Assembly (NCBI RefSeq): GCF_900637205.1
Contig: NZ_LR134355.1
Location: 310,001 to 374,000, forward strand
Direction of reading: 5' to 3'
DNA length: 64,000 nt
Source: Mycolicibacterium chitae
GTDB lineage: Bacteria > Actinomycetota > Actinomycetes > Mycobacteriales > Mycobacteriaceae
Shown: piece after piece, positions 9,590 through 17,587 of the stretch
Layout of the letters: each line of letters starts with the position of its first letter
Numbering within the stretch: the stretch's first letter is position 1
Notes under the pieces: model-generated
Database searches by the model: none
The model's input: the letters and a program-made list of their open reading frames with translations, nothing else
Told to the model about the DNA's origin: nothing
Made by a program: the position numbers and the translations under genes

Positions 9590-10264
9590 CTAGCGGGCGC
9601 GGCGCGCCAGCCGCTCGCTGTCGCTGATCAGCACGCTCTTGCCCTCCAGGCGGATCCAGCCGCGGTGGGCGAAGTCGGCCAGCGCCTTGTTCACCGTCTC
9701 GCGGGAGGCGCCGACCAGCTGAGCGATCTCCTCCTGGGTCAGGTCGTGCGTGACGCGCAGCGCCCCGCCTTCCTGCGTGCCGAAGCGCTGGGCCAGCTGC
9801 AGCAGCTGCTTGGCGACCCGGCCGGGCACGTCGGTGAAGATCAGGTCCGCCAGGTTGTTGTTGGTGCGGCGCAGACGGCGCGCCAACACCCGCAGCAACT
9901 GCTCGGCGATCTCCGGGCGGTCCTTGATCCACGCCTTGAGCGCGTCGCGGTCCATGGAGACCGCGCGCACCTCGGTGATGGTGGTCGCGCTCGAGGTGCG
10001 TGGCCCCGGGTCGAAGATCGACAGCTCGCCGAACATGTCGGACGGCCCCATGATGGTCAGCAGGTTCTCCCTGCCGTCCGGGGAACGTCGGCCGATCTTC
10101 ACCTTGCCGGATATGATGATGTACAGGCGATCACCGGGCTCGCCTTCGGCGAATACGGTGTGCCCACGCGGGAAATCGACGGGCTGCAACTGCTTGGTAA
10201 GCGCAGATACGGCGCTGGGTTCGACTCCCTGGAAGATTCCGGCCCTGGCCAGGATCTCGTCCAC
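9590..10264 (-). CDS. crp: cAMP receptor protein Crp
   Basis: 224-residue global regulator. An N-terminal cyclic-nucleotide-binding beta-roll carries [16 protein letters not shown] (cAMP phosphate and ribose contacts), followed by a dimerisation helix and a C-terminal winged helix-turn-helix ([20 protein letters not shown]). Length and sequence match M. tuberculosis Rv3676. The GTG start follows GAGGGG. A membrane adenylate cyclase that could supply cAMP is in this window (35415-37013), and a good Crp-type palindrome lies at 22311. Confidence 0.97.
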   Translation of the reverse strand: MDEILARAGIFQGVEPSAVSALTKQLQPVDFPRGHTVFAEGEPGDRLYIIISGKVKIGRRSPDGRENLLTIMGPSDMFGELSIFDPGPRTSSATTITEVRAVSMDRDALKAWIKDRPEIAEQLLRVLARRLRRTNNNLADLIFTDVPGRVAKQLLQLAQRFGTQEGGALRVTHDLTQEEIAQLVGASRETVNKALADFAHRGWIRLEGKSVLISDSERLARRAR

Positions 10265-10365
10265 GTTGCCCCTCTTAATTCTTGAATGGTCTGATGCGCG
10301 CTGACCAGCCTCTATACGGTTAGCGTGATCAGTCTAGAGGTAGACCCTGGCGCGACAGGCCAACG

Positions 10366-10692
10366 CTACACACGATTAGCTTGGCGAGTCGGCTGAAACT
10401 GCGGATTCGGATTCACCGAATGGTAGATCCGCGTCGGCAAATCGGGCTCGTCGTCGAGTTGGTACGGCCCCGACGGCGCGACCGGAACCCGGACCCGCGC
10501 GTTCTCGGACCGGGCCACCGCGGCGGCCCGCTCGAGCAGAACGGCAACCTGGTCGTCGCGCTCCGGGGCGTCGATCGCGTCTTCGATTCGACCCAGCCCG
10601 AACGTCGCCATCATGAGCAACGCGGGGATGGAAACTGCCAACAACCAGGACACACGTCGAAGTAAACACGGGCAAGGTCTCAGCGGGATCAC
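10366..10692 (-). CDS. Small single-pass membrane protein upstream of crp (Rv3675 type)
   Basis: 108 residues. A basic N-terminus (CLLRRVSW) precedes one hydrophobic helix at about 15-33, followed by an acidic/alanine-rich region ([20 protein letters not shown]) and a proline-rich, probably extracytoplasmic tail. No catalytic motif is seen. Position and strand relative to crp match the possible membrane protein Rv3675. The GTG start at 10692 is tentative; the gene lies divergent from nth with 34 nt between the chosen starts. Confidence 0.7.
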   Translation of the reverse strand: MIPLRPCPCLLRRVSWLLAVSIPALLMMATFGLGRIEDAIDAPERDDQVAVLLERAAAVARSENARVRVPVAPSGPYQLDDEPDLPTRIYHSVNPNPQFQPTRQANRV

Positions 10693-10714
10693 GAATTGCC
10701 ATCCGCTACGCGGC

Positions 10715-10720
10715 TACCCT
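10715..10720 (+). promoter_or_regulatory. -10 box for nth
   Basis: TACCCT is followed 6 nt later by GTG 10727, the third of three consecutive in-frame GTG codons. This favours a leaderless start at 10727. Confidence 0.45.
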
Positions 10721-10726
10721 GTGGTG

Positions 10727-11482
10727 GTGGCGGGCAAGGGAAAACGCAACCGGAAATGGGACCGGGAAACACCTCTCGGGCTGGTGCGGCGCGCCCGCCG
10801 GATGAACCGCACCCTGGCGACGGCGTTCCCGCACGTGTACTGCGAACTGGATTTCACCAATCCGCTCGAGCTCACCGTCGCAACCATCTTGTCGGCGCAG
10901 TGCACCGACAAGCGGGTCAACCTGACCACCCCGGCGCTGTTCCGCGAATATCCCACCGCGCTGGCCTACGCCCAGGCCGACCGCACCGAACTCGAGGAGA
11001 TGATCCGGCCCACCGGCTTCTACCGCAACAAGGCCAACTCCCTGATCAACCTGGGCCAGCAGTTGGTGACCCGGTTCGACGGCGAGGTGCCCGACAAGCT
11101 GGAGGACCTGGTGACGCTGCCGGGCATCGGCCGCAAGACCGCCAACGTCGTGCTCGGCAACGCCTTCGACATCCCCGGCATCACGGTCGACACCCACTTC
11201 GGGCGCCTGGTGCGCCGGTGGCGCTGGACGGCCGAGGAGGACCCGGTGAAGGTCGAGAAGGTCGTCGGCGACCTGATCGAGCGCAAGGAATGGACCCTGC
11301 TCAGCCACCGGGTGATCTTCCACGGCCGCCGGGTGTGCCACGCCCGCCGGCCGGCCTGCGGGGTGTGCGTGCTGGCGTCGGACTGCCCGTCCTTCGGCGA
11401 GGGGCCCACCGATCCGCTGGAGGCCGCGGCGCTGGTCCGCGGCCCGGAGACCGAGCACCTGCTGGCGTTGGCGGGACTGTAG
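10727..11482 (+). CDS. nth: Endonuclease III (DNA N-glycosylase/AP lyase)
   Basis: 251 residues. The helix-hairpin-helix [11 protein letters not shown] contains the catalytic lysine, and VDTHFGRL supplies the catalytic aspartate. C-x6-C-x2-C-x5-C (in [17 protein letters not shown]) ligates the [4Fe-4S] cluster. The enzyme removes oxidised pyrimidines and nicks the abasic site. Three GTG codons (10721, 10724, 10727) can start it; 10727 fits the -10 box. First gene of the nth-TlpA-NUDIX-marP run. Confidence 0.96.
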   Translation: MAGKGKRNRKWDRETPLGLVRRARRMNRTLATAFPHVYCELDFTNPLELTVATILSAQCTDKRVNLTTPALFREYPTALAYAQADRTELEEMIRPTGFYRNKANSLINLGQQLVTRFDGEVPDKLEDLVTLPGIGRKTANVVLGNAFDIPGITVDTHFGRLVRRWRWTAEEDPVKVEKVVGDLIERKEWTLLSHRVIFHGRRVCHARRPACGVCVLASDCPSFGEGPTDPLEAAALVRGPETEHLLALAGL

Positions 11483-11490
11483 CCGCGGGT

Positions 11491-12144
11491 ATGACCAGAT
11501 CGGCGAAGTGGACGCTGGTGATCGCAGCGGTCATGGCGGTGGTGCTCGGCGGCTTCATCGTCGAGTTGCGCGACGCCGGCTCGCGGAATCCCGACGGCAC
11601 GGTCGCGACCGAGTCGACGACCGATCAGGCGCGCGAGCGCCGCGACGCCGACACCGCCGCGGCACTGGCCGAACCGCGCCGCCGCGCCGACCTGCCGCCG
11701 TGCCCGACCGGCGCCGACGGGCCCGAACCCGAGGCGCTGCGCGGGGTGGTCCTCGAGTGCGCCGCCGACGGCACCGACGTGGACGTGGCGGCCGCGCTGG
11801 CCGGCCGGCCCGCGGTGCTGAACCTGTGGGCGTACTGGTGCGGGCCCTGCACCGACGAACTGCCCGCCATGCAGGAGTACCAGCGCCGCGTCGGGCCCGG
11901 GGTGACCGTGCTGACCGTGCACCAGGACGAGAACGAGGAGGCCGCGCTGCTGCGCCTGGCCGACCTGGGCGTGCGGCTGCCCACCGTGCAGGACGGCCGC
12001 CGGCAGATCGCCTCGGCACTGCGGGTGCCGAACGTGATGCCCGCGACCGTGGTGCTCGGTTCGGACGGTAGCGTGGCGAAAATCCTGCCGCGCGCGTTCA
12101 CCAACGCCGACGAGATCGAGGCGGCGGTCGGTGAGCTGCAATGA
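11491..12144 (+). CDS. Membrane-anchored TlpA/thioredoxin-like protein (Rv3673c type)
   Basis: 217 residues. One N-terminal membrane helix (about 6-25) is followed by a charged linker and a thioredoxin fold with WCGPC as the redox-active CxxC, preceded by NLWAYW. The cis-proline region is VPNVMPATVVL. The topology places the domain outside the cytoplasmic membrane, where such proteins reduce or oxidise secreted thiols or cytochrome partners. It starts 8 nt after nth and 39 nt before the NUDIX gene. Confidence 0.93.
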   Translation: MTRSAKWTLVIAAVMAVVLGGFIVELRDAGSRNPDGTVATESTTDQARERRDADTAAALAEPRRRADLPPCPTGADGPEPEALRGVVLECAADGTDVDVAAALAGRPAVLNLWAYWCGPCTDELPAMQEYQRRVGPGVTVLTVHQDENEEAALLRLADLGVRLPTVQDGRRQIASALRVPNVMPATVVLGSDGSVAKILPRAFTNADEIEAAVGELQ

Positions 12145-12183
12145 TCGGCCATGATCGGGTAGCTGTATGAGAGGGGACGCGTA

Positions 12184-12957
12184 GTGAGCGCTGCGGTACC
12201 GCTCACCCCCGAGGCGGGCCCGCCGTGGCTGCGGCCGCTGTTGGACAACGTCGACCGGGTGCGCGACGCCTACCGCCGGCGCGTGCCCCCGGAGGTCCTG
12301 GCCACCATCTCGGCCGCCAACACCCAGGCCGCGATCGCCGGCGCCCGCCGCGATGCGGCGGTGCTGGTCCTGTTCTCCGGCCCGCACGACGCCCCGGCCG
12401 AGGCCGGCCTGCCCACCCACGCCACGCTGCTGGTCACCGTCCGCGCCTCCACCCTGCGCCACCACGCCGGGCAGGCCGCCTTCCCGGGCGGGGCCGCCGA
12501 CCCCGAGGACGACGGACCCGTGGGCACCGCGCTGCGCGAGGCCTGGGAGGAGACCGGCATCGACACCGGCCGGCTGCAACCGCTGGCGACGCTGGACCGG
12601 ATGTTCATCCCGCCGTCGGGCTTCCACGTCGTCCCGGTCCTGGCGTACGCGCCCGAACCGGGGCCCGTCGAGGTGATCGACGAGGCCGAGACCGCGCTGG
12701 TCTCCCACGTGCCCGTGCGCGCGTTCACCAACCCGGAGAACCGCCTGATGGTCTACCGTTCGGCCAACACCCGGCGATCGGCCGGGCCGGCGTTCCTGCT
12801 CAATCAGATGTTGGTGTGGGGGTTCACCGGACAGGTGATCTCGGCCATGCTCGACGTCGCCGGCTGGGCCAGGCCGTGGGACGACGAGAAGGTCGTCGAA
12901 TTGCACGACGCGATGGCCATGGTGCCGACGGACAACGGAGGACCCAAGCAACTATGA
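12184..12957 (+). CDS. NUDIX hydrolase, CoA-diphosphatase-like (Rv3672c type)
   Basis: 257 residues. The NUDIX box is complete from GG(x5)E to REAWEETGI near residue 120. Upstream LRHHAGQAAFPGG matches the motif of the NudL/CoA pyrophosphatase branch, which cleaves CoA and its derivatives to phosphopantetheine and adenosine bisphosphate. The GTG start is preceded by GAGGGGAC. It overlaps marP by 4 nt (ATGA), an arrangement also seen in M. tuberculosis. Confidence 0.94.
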   Translation: MSAAVPLTPEAGPPWLRPLLDNVDRVRDAYRRRVPPEVLATISAANTQAAIAGARRDAAVLVLFSGPHDAPAEAGLPTHATLLVTVRASTLRHHAGQAAFPGGAADPEDDGPVGTALREAWEETGIDTGRLQPLATLDRMFIPPSGFHVVPVLAYAPEPGPVEVIDEAETALVSHVPVRAFTNPENRLMVYRSANTRRSAGPAFLLNQMLVWGFTGQVISAMLDVAGWARPWDDEKVVELHDAMAMVPTDNGGPKQL

Positions 12958-14141
12958 GTTCGTCGCAGTGGCTGGACATCGCGATCGTGGCGATCGCGTT
13001 CGTGGCGGCCGTGTCCGGTTGGCGCTCCGGCGCGCTGGGTTCGGTGATGTCGTTCATCGGCGTGGTGCTCGGCGCGGTGGCCGGCGTGCTGCTGGCCCCG
13101 CACCTGGTGGACAACATCGACGGCGCCCGCACCAAGCTGTTCGCGGCGCTGTTCTTGATCCTGGCGCTGGTGGTGATCGGCGAGATCGCCGGCGTGGTGC
13201 TGGGCCGCGCGGTGCGCGGCGCGATCCGCAGCACCGGCCTGCGGTTCATCGACTCGATGATCGGGGTCGTCACGCAGGTGCTGGTGGTGCTGATCGCCGC
13301 CTGGATGCTGGCCACCCCGCTGACCACCTCAGATCAGCCCAATCTTGCGGCCGCGGTGCGCGGTTCGAAGGTGCTCACCCAGGTCGACGCCGTCGCGCCG
13401 GAGTGGTTGCGCACCGTGCCCAAGCGCCTGTCGGCGCTGCTGGACACCTCCGGGCTGCCCGATGTCCTGGAGCCGTTCGGCCGGACCCCCATCGTCGAGG
13501 TGGACCCGCCGGACGCGTCGCTGGCCAACTCCACCGTGGTCGAGGCCGTGCGGCCCAGCGTGGTGAAGATCCGCGGCGTGGCGCCGGGCTGCCAGAAGGT
13601 GCTGGAGGGCACCGGATTCGTCGTCGCACCCAACCGGGTGATGTCCAACGCGCACGTGGTCGCCGGCTCCGACAGCGTGACCATCGAATCCGACGGCGAG
13701 ACCTACGACGCCACCGTCGTCTCCTATGACCCCAACGCCGACATCTCGGTGCTCGAGGTGCCCAACCTGCCCGCCCAGCCGCTGCCGTTCGCCGAGGAAC
13801 CGGCCATCACCGGCACCGACGTGCTGGTGGTCGGCTACCCGGGCGGCGGGGAGTTCGCCGCGACCCCGGCGCGCATCCGCGAGATCATCGAACTCAACGG
13901 CCCCGATATCTACCGCACCACCACCGTCATGCGGGAGGTGTACACGATCAGAGGAACCGTGCGGCAAGGTAATTCGGGCGGGCCGCTGATCAACCGCGGC
14001 GGTCAGGTGATCGGCGTGATCTTCGGTGCGGCCGTCGACGACACCGACACCGGGTTCGTGCTGACCGCCAACGAGGTCTCCACGCAGTTCCCGAAGATCA
14101 GCAACAGCGAGCGTGCCCCGACGGGGTCCTGCGTCACCTGA
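12954..14141 (+). CDS. marP: Membrane serine protease MarP (acid resistance)
   Basis: 395 residues. Four hydrophobic helices (about 8-125, CvpA-like) are followed by a periplasmic chymotrypsin-like protease domain with His in SNAHVVAG, Asp in DPNADISVLE and Ser in RQGNSGGPL. Two cysteines, in APGCQKV and near the C-terminus in GSCVT, fit the disulfide known to control MarP. The homologue maintains intrabacterial pH and processes RipA in acid. ATG 12954 overlaps the NUDIX stop (ATGA); last gene of this operon. Confidence 0.96.
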   Translation: MSSSQWLDIAIVAIAFVAAVSGWRSGALGSVMSFIGVVLGAVAGVLLAPHLVDNIDGARTKLFAALFLILALVVIGEIAGVVLGRAVRGAIRSTGLRFIDSMIGVVTQVLVVLIAAWMLATPLTTSDQPNLAAAVRGSKVLTQVDAVAPEWLRTVPKRLSALLDTSGLPDVLEPFGRTPIVEVDPPDASLANSTVVEAVRPSVVKIRGVAPGCQKVLEGTGFVVAPNRVMSNAHVVAGSDSVTIESDGETYDATVVSYDPNADISVLEVPNLPAQPLPFAEEPAITGTDVLVVGYPGGGEFAATPARIREIIELNGPDIYRTTTVMREVYTIRGTVRQGNSGGPLINRGGQVIGVIFGAAVDDTDTGFVLTANEVSTQFPKISNSERAPTGSCVT

Positions 14142-14207
14142 TCTCGCCGAGCGCGCAACGAGTGCACGGTTTCGGGCCGTTTTGTGTGCACCCGATGCAA
14201 GCTCGCG

Positions 14208-14301
14208 GGTCGGACTTCTCCGCGAACCGCCGGCGCTAGCCGGGAACGGGGCTCGATGGTCGGACTCCTCCGCGGTTCGCTACGCAAGCTCCGCGAACCG
14301 C
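14208..14301. repeat. Imperfect repeat and hairpin between marP and the choloylglycine-family gene
   Basis: Two copies of a 23-nt segment starting GGTCGGACT (14208-14230 and 14258-14280) are 50 nt apart. The second is followed by GCGAACCGC (14293-14301), which pairs perfectly over 9 bp with GCGGTTCGC (14272-14280). The hairpin lies between convergent genes and may terminate transcription. Upstream, GTGCAC occurs twice, suggesting a small dispersed intergenic element. Confidence 0.45.
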
Positions 14302-14305
14302 TGCG

Positions 14306-15289
14306 TCATCCAACGGCCAAGAACGGGAACGGGTCGGCCGGCGCGAAGTGCGCGCTGGCGTCGCCCGCGTACACGGTCTTCTCGCCCTGACCCAGCGGCA
14401 GTTTCAGCGTCGGGGCGCCGGCGCTGAAGTCCAGCTTGTCCAGGTTGACCCAGAACGTGTTGGGCGCCAGCGCCGACTCGAAGAAGTACCGGCGGTCCTT
14501 GTGGTCGACCGCGGTGCGCCACCGGGTGGACGAGATGTTCGGCTCGTCGGCGGTGGTGATGCCGTAGGGGACCGAGGCGTTGCGGACCACGCTGAGCACC
14601 GCGGCCACCGAGTCCTGCCGGTCGTCGGTCTTGGGGATGGCGTTGATGTAGAACGAGGCCCGCACGAACCGGTCCGCGGCGCGGTTGGTGCCGGGGAGCA
14701 TCACCACGCCGCCGATCTGCTTCCAGTACTCGTTGATGGCCAACTGCTTGTCGAAGGTGGGCGAGTTGGTCATCACCTGGTAGTCGCGGCTGTGGTGGAT
14801 GACCTGCTCGCCGTCGATGTACTCGATGATGGCGCTGTCGCCGGTGGGGTCCGACATCGACAGGTGCAGGGTGGCCAGCCGACCCTGCCCGGGCACCTCG
14901 GCCGTCGCCACCCGGATGGGGTTGGCGGACAGCGCCGCAACTGCTTCGGCGACGGTGGCGAAGTTGTCCAGCACGTACTGGCCCCACAAGGCCAGTGAGA
15001 CCGCGGGACGGTCATCGGTGGACTTGGCGTACTCGGATTCGGCCAGCCACAGCAGGTTCATCGTCAGCCCGGCCTCGTTGAGCCCGTCGGTGCTGCAGAT
15101 GTCGTAGCCGGTGGCCACCACGCTGCCGTACTTCGAGGTCCAGGTCGCCGAGTCGGCCCCGGCCAACCCGGTGCGTTCGACGCCGCGGGGCAGCGCCCAC
15201 AGGTTGGTGTCCATTTCGAACTTCCAGTCCATCGACCGCCCGGTGATGATGCGATCGCCACTGCCCAGGTATACGACGCGGGTGCACAT
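14306..15289 (-). CDS. Linear amide C-N hydrolase, choloylglycine hydrolase/penicillin acylase family
   Basis: 327-residue Ntn hydrolase. It begins MCTRV, so Cys2 becomes the N-terminal nucleophile once Met1 is removed. R18 and D21 in GRSMDW occupy the canonical positions; N in GLNEAGLTMN, N in VMTNSPTF and R in ADRFVRASF complete the active-site set of bile salt hydrolases and penicillin V acylases. Cytosolic, no signal peptide. Possible substrates are acyl-homoserine lactones, conjugated bile salts or other acyl amides. This gene is not at this place in M. tuberculosis and looks like an accessory insertion between marP and ephE. Confidence 0.92.
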   Translation of the reverse strand: MCTRVVYLGSGDRIITGRSMDWKFEMDTNLWALPRGVERTGLAGADSATWTSKYGSVVATGYDICSTDGLNEAGLTMNLLWLAESEYAKSTDDRPAVSLALWGQYVLDNFATVAEAVAALSANPIRVATAEVPGQGRLATLHLSMSDPTGDSAIIEYIDGEQVIHHSRDYQVMTNSPTFDKQLAINEYWKQIGGVVMLPGTNRAADRFVRASFYINAIPKTDDRQDSVAAVLSVVRNASVPYGITTADEPNISSTRWRTAVDHKDRRYFFESALAPNTFWVNLDKLDFSAGAPTLKLPLGQGEKTVYAGDASAHFAPADPFPFLAVG

Positions 15290-15297
15290 GGCCCCAC

Positions 15298-15303
15298 AGG
15301 TTA
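15298..15303 (-). promoter_or_regulatory. -10 box overlapping ephE stop codon
   Basis: TAACCT on the minus strand lies 8 nt before the ATG at 15289. Its first three bases are the TAA stop of ephE, so the downstream hydrolase may have its own leaderless promoter. Confidence 0.4.
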
Positions 15304-16251
15304 GCCGTTGACCTCGTCCAGGAAGCGCTGTAGGTGCTCATTGGCCAGAGTCGGTGCCTCTTCGTGACCGAAATGCCCGGCGCCGGGCAGGGTTACGAAC
15401 CGGCCGTCCGGGGCGTAGCGGCGCGAGCGGGCCACCGGGGCGGGCAGCACGTAGGGGTCGGTGTCGCCGCGCAGGTGCAGCACGGGGATGCCCAGCGGCC
15501 GGTCCATGGCCCGCATGAACCGGCGTCCCTCCGAACGGAATTGGCTGCGCACCGCCCACCGCTGGTACTCCAGCGCGCAGTGCGCCGCCCCCGGGATCTG
15601 GATCGCCTGACGCAGGTGACCGATGGTTTCCGAGAAGTCCTCGGAGGCCAGCCATTTGCCGGAGGCCCGGTTGCGGATGACGGCCTCCAGCCCGGCCGCG
15701 TCGTGTCGGGTCAGGCTGCGCTCCGGGCGCATCGGGACCTGATAGGACAGCAGCGATCCCAGCAGCGCCGAACCCTGATCGCGGCGGGTCAGCGCCGCGC
15801 GCCGCAACGCCAGCGGGTGCGGCGAGCTGACCAACCCGATGGCGCGCACCAGTCGGGGGTGCAGCACCGAGGTCGCCCAGCACACCAACCCGCCGTCGGC
15901 GTGGCCGATCAGCGTCGCCGAGCCGTGGCCCAGCGCCCGGATCAGGCCCGCGGTGTCGCCGGCCAGCGTCCAGCCGTCGTAACCGCGCGGGGGTTTGTCG
16001 CTGCCGCCGTAGCCGCGCAGATCCATGGCCACCACCCGCGCGCCGCCGAGTCCGCGCAGCTGATGCCGCCAGGACCACCAGAACGAGCCGAAGCCGTGCA
16101 GCAGGATCACCAACGGACGCTGGTGCGCCGGCGCGTCGTTCGGCTTGGGGTTGGCCTCGGCGACCTGGAAGCGAATCCCGTTGGCGTGCACGTCCAGATG
16201 ACGCCATGGCCCGGCGATCCGGGTTACGGACGGGTCGGGCCCGGCCGCCAT
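15301..16251 (-). CDS. ephE: Alpha/beta hydrolase, epoxide-hydrolase-like EphE
   Basis: 316 residues. Oxyanion motif HGFGSFWWSW, nucleophile elbow GHADGG (Asp nucleophile, as in epoxide hydrolases and dehalogenases), an Asp in RGDTDPYV and catalytic His in GAGHFGHEEAP. MDLRGYGGSDKPPRGYD is the typical loop. Cytosolic. The position upstream of the choloylglycine-family gene and just downstream of a holin-like membrane protein matches Rv3670. The physiological epoxide or ester is unknown. Confidence 0.93.
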   Translation of the reverse strand: MAAGPDPSVTRIAGPWRHLDVHANGIRFQVAEANPKPNDAPAHQRPLVILLHGFGSFWWSWRHQLRGLGGARVVAMDLRGYGGSDKPPRGYDGWTLAGDTAGLIRALGHGSATLIGHADGGLVCWATSVLHPRLVRAIGLVSSPHPLALRRAALTRRDQGSALLGSLLSYQVPMRPERSLTRHDAAGLEAVIRNRASGKWLASEDFSETIGHLRQAIQIPGAAHCALEYQRWAVRSQFRSEGRRFMRAMDRPLGIPVLHLRGDTDPYVLPAPVARSRRYAPDGRFVTLPGAGHFGHEEAPTLANEHLQRFLDEVNG

Positions 16252-16258
16252 CAGGACA

Positions 16259-16777
16259 TCACCACCCCGACGGGTCGGGGACTGCAGCCTTGTCCGGCGT
16301 GCCCTGCGCGCCGGGGCCGTGCTCGCCCCCGGTCAGCGCCGAGCGGGTTTCCTTGACGGATTCGATGGTCTTCTGCGGTCCCCGGATGCGGCGGACCTTG
16401 AGATAGCCAAACAGGGCCAGCGCCGCGGTGACGACCACCATGATCGCGAACACGATCAGGAAGGCGACCCAGCGCCACAGCCAGGTGTCGAGCAGTTCGG
16501 CGAGGAAGAAGAAAAAGAAGAACGTCGAATAGAACAGCACCACCAGCGCGGCGATGAAGAAGACGCTGCCGGTCACGCCCTTCTTGACGTCCCGGGTGAT
16601 CTCCGCGCGGGCCAGCTCCACCTCGGCGCGGACCAGCGTCGACACCTGCGAGGAGGCTTCCTTGACGAGATCGCCGATGGAGGCGTTGGCGGGCAGCGCA
16701 TGCGGGTCGACCAACGGGATCGAGGTCACGGTGGCGGGAACGCCGTTCTGCTGATCACCTTTGCTCACAGAGGCCAT
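16259..16777 (-). CDS. Phage-holin-superfamily membrane protein (Rv3669 type)
   Basis: 172 residues. An amphipathic N-terminal half (SIGDLVKEASSQVSTLVRAEVELARAEI) is followed by two strongly hydrophobic helices, one with six consecutive phenylalanines, and a charged C-terminal tail. This is the layout of the actinobacterial holin-like DUF1469 family, integral membrane proteins of unknown role. ATG 16777 gives the length of the M. tuberculosis homologue; an upstream in-frame ATG at 16798 exists. It precedes ephE by 7 nt. Confidence 0.88.
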   Translation of the reverse strand: MASVSKGDQQNGVPATVTSIPLVDPHALPANASIGDLVKEASSQVSTLVRAEVELARAEITRDVKKGVTGSVFFIAALVVLFYSTFFFFFFLAELLDTWLWRWVAFLIVFAIMVVVTAALALFGYLKVRRIRGPQKTIESVKETRSALTGGEHGPGAQGTPDKAAVPDPSGW

Positions 16778-16887
16778 GTTGCCATGTCGGCCGCGCACTG
16801 CACGAGCCGTGATACCGGTGTTGCTGGTGTGGTGGCAGTTAGACTTGCCCGACGAGTCGGGGCTCGAGCAGGTAGGAGAGCTATTTG

Positions 16888-17583
16888 ATGACCGGGCACC
16901 GGTGGTGGGGGATGGCGGCCAGTATGTGCGCCGCGCTCGGAATGTCGCTGCTCCTGGCCGGCCCCGCGGCCGCAGCCCCCGTCACGCTGGGCGGCGGTTC
17001 GGGCATCGTCGTCGACGGCGATTCCTACTGCACGTTGACCGCGATCGGCACCGACGACCGCGGCGACATGGTCGGCTTCACCTCGGCGCACTGCGGCGGG
17101 CCGGGTGCGGTGGTGGCCGCCGAGGGCGCCGAGGGTGCCGGCCCGGTGGGCACCATGGTCGCCGGCAACGACGCGCTCGACTACGCCGTCATCCGCTTCG
17201 ACCCGGCCAAGGTCACCCCGACCAACAACGTCAAGGGTTTCATCATCAACGGCCTGGCGCCCGACCCCGCGTTCGGCGACGTCGCCTGCAAGCTGGGCCG
17301 GACCACCGGCTACTCCTGCGGCGTGACGTGGGGCCCGGGCCAGGATCCGGGCACCATCGTCAACCAGGTCTGCGGGCAGCCCGGGGACTCCGGCGCGCCG
17401 GTGACGGTGAACAACAAGCTCGTCGGCATGCTGCACGGCGCCTTCACCGAGGGGCTGCCGACCTGCATCATCAAGTTCATCCCGCTGCACACCCCGGCGG
17501 TGACGATGTCGTTCAACACGCAGCTGGCCGACATCGTCGCCAAGGGCCGCCCCGGCAGCGGCTTCGTCCCGTTCGGGGCCTGA
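16888..17583 (+). CDS. Secreted chymotrypsin-like serine protease (Rv3668c type)
   Basis: 231 residues with a Sec signal peptide (basic start, hydrophobic core, AAAAP cleavage region near residue 31). Catalytic triad: His in TSAHCGG, Asp in DYAVIRF, Ser in GQPGDSGAP. Several cysteine pairs suggest disulfides. ATG 16888 follows GGAGAG at good spacing; TTG 16885 is also in frame. Exported enzyme of the S1 family related to streptogrisins. It converges on acs with only 4 nt between stop codons. Confidence 0.92.
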   Translation: MTGHRWWGMAASMCAALGMSLLLAGPAAAAPVTLGGGSGIVVDGDSYCTLTAIGTDDRGDMVGFTSAHCGGPGAVVAAEGAEGAGPVGTMVAGNDALDYAVIRFDPAKVTPTNNVKGFIINGLAPDPAFGDVACKLGRTTGYSCGVTWGPGQDPGTIVNQVCGQPGDSGAPVTVNNKLVGMLHGAFTEGLPTCIIKFIPLHTPAVTMSFNTQLADIVAKGRPGSGFVPFGA

Positions 17584-17587
17584 GGCC

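Noticed and set aside
10265..10365. Possible Crp autoregulatory site upstream of crp
   Set aside because: Only half-site matches such as GTGATCA are present; no symmetric GTGA-N6-TCAC was found there.
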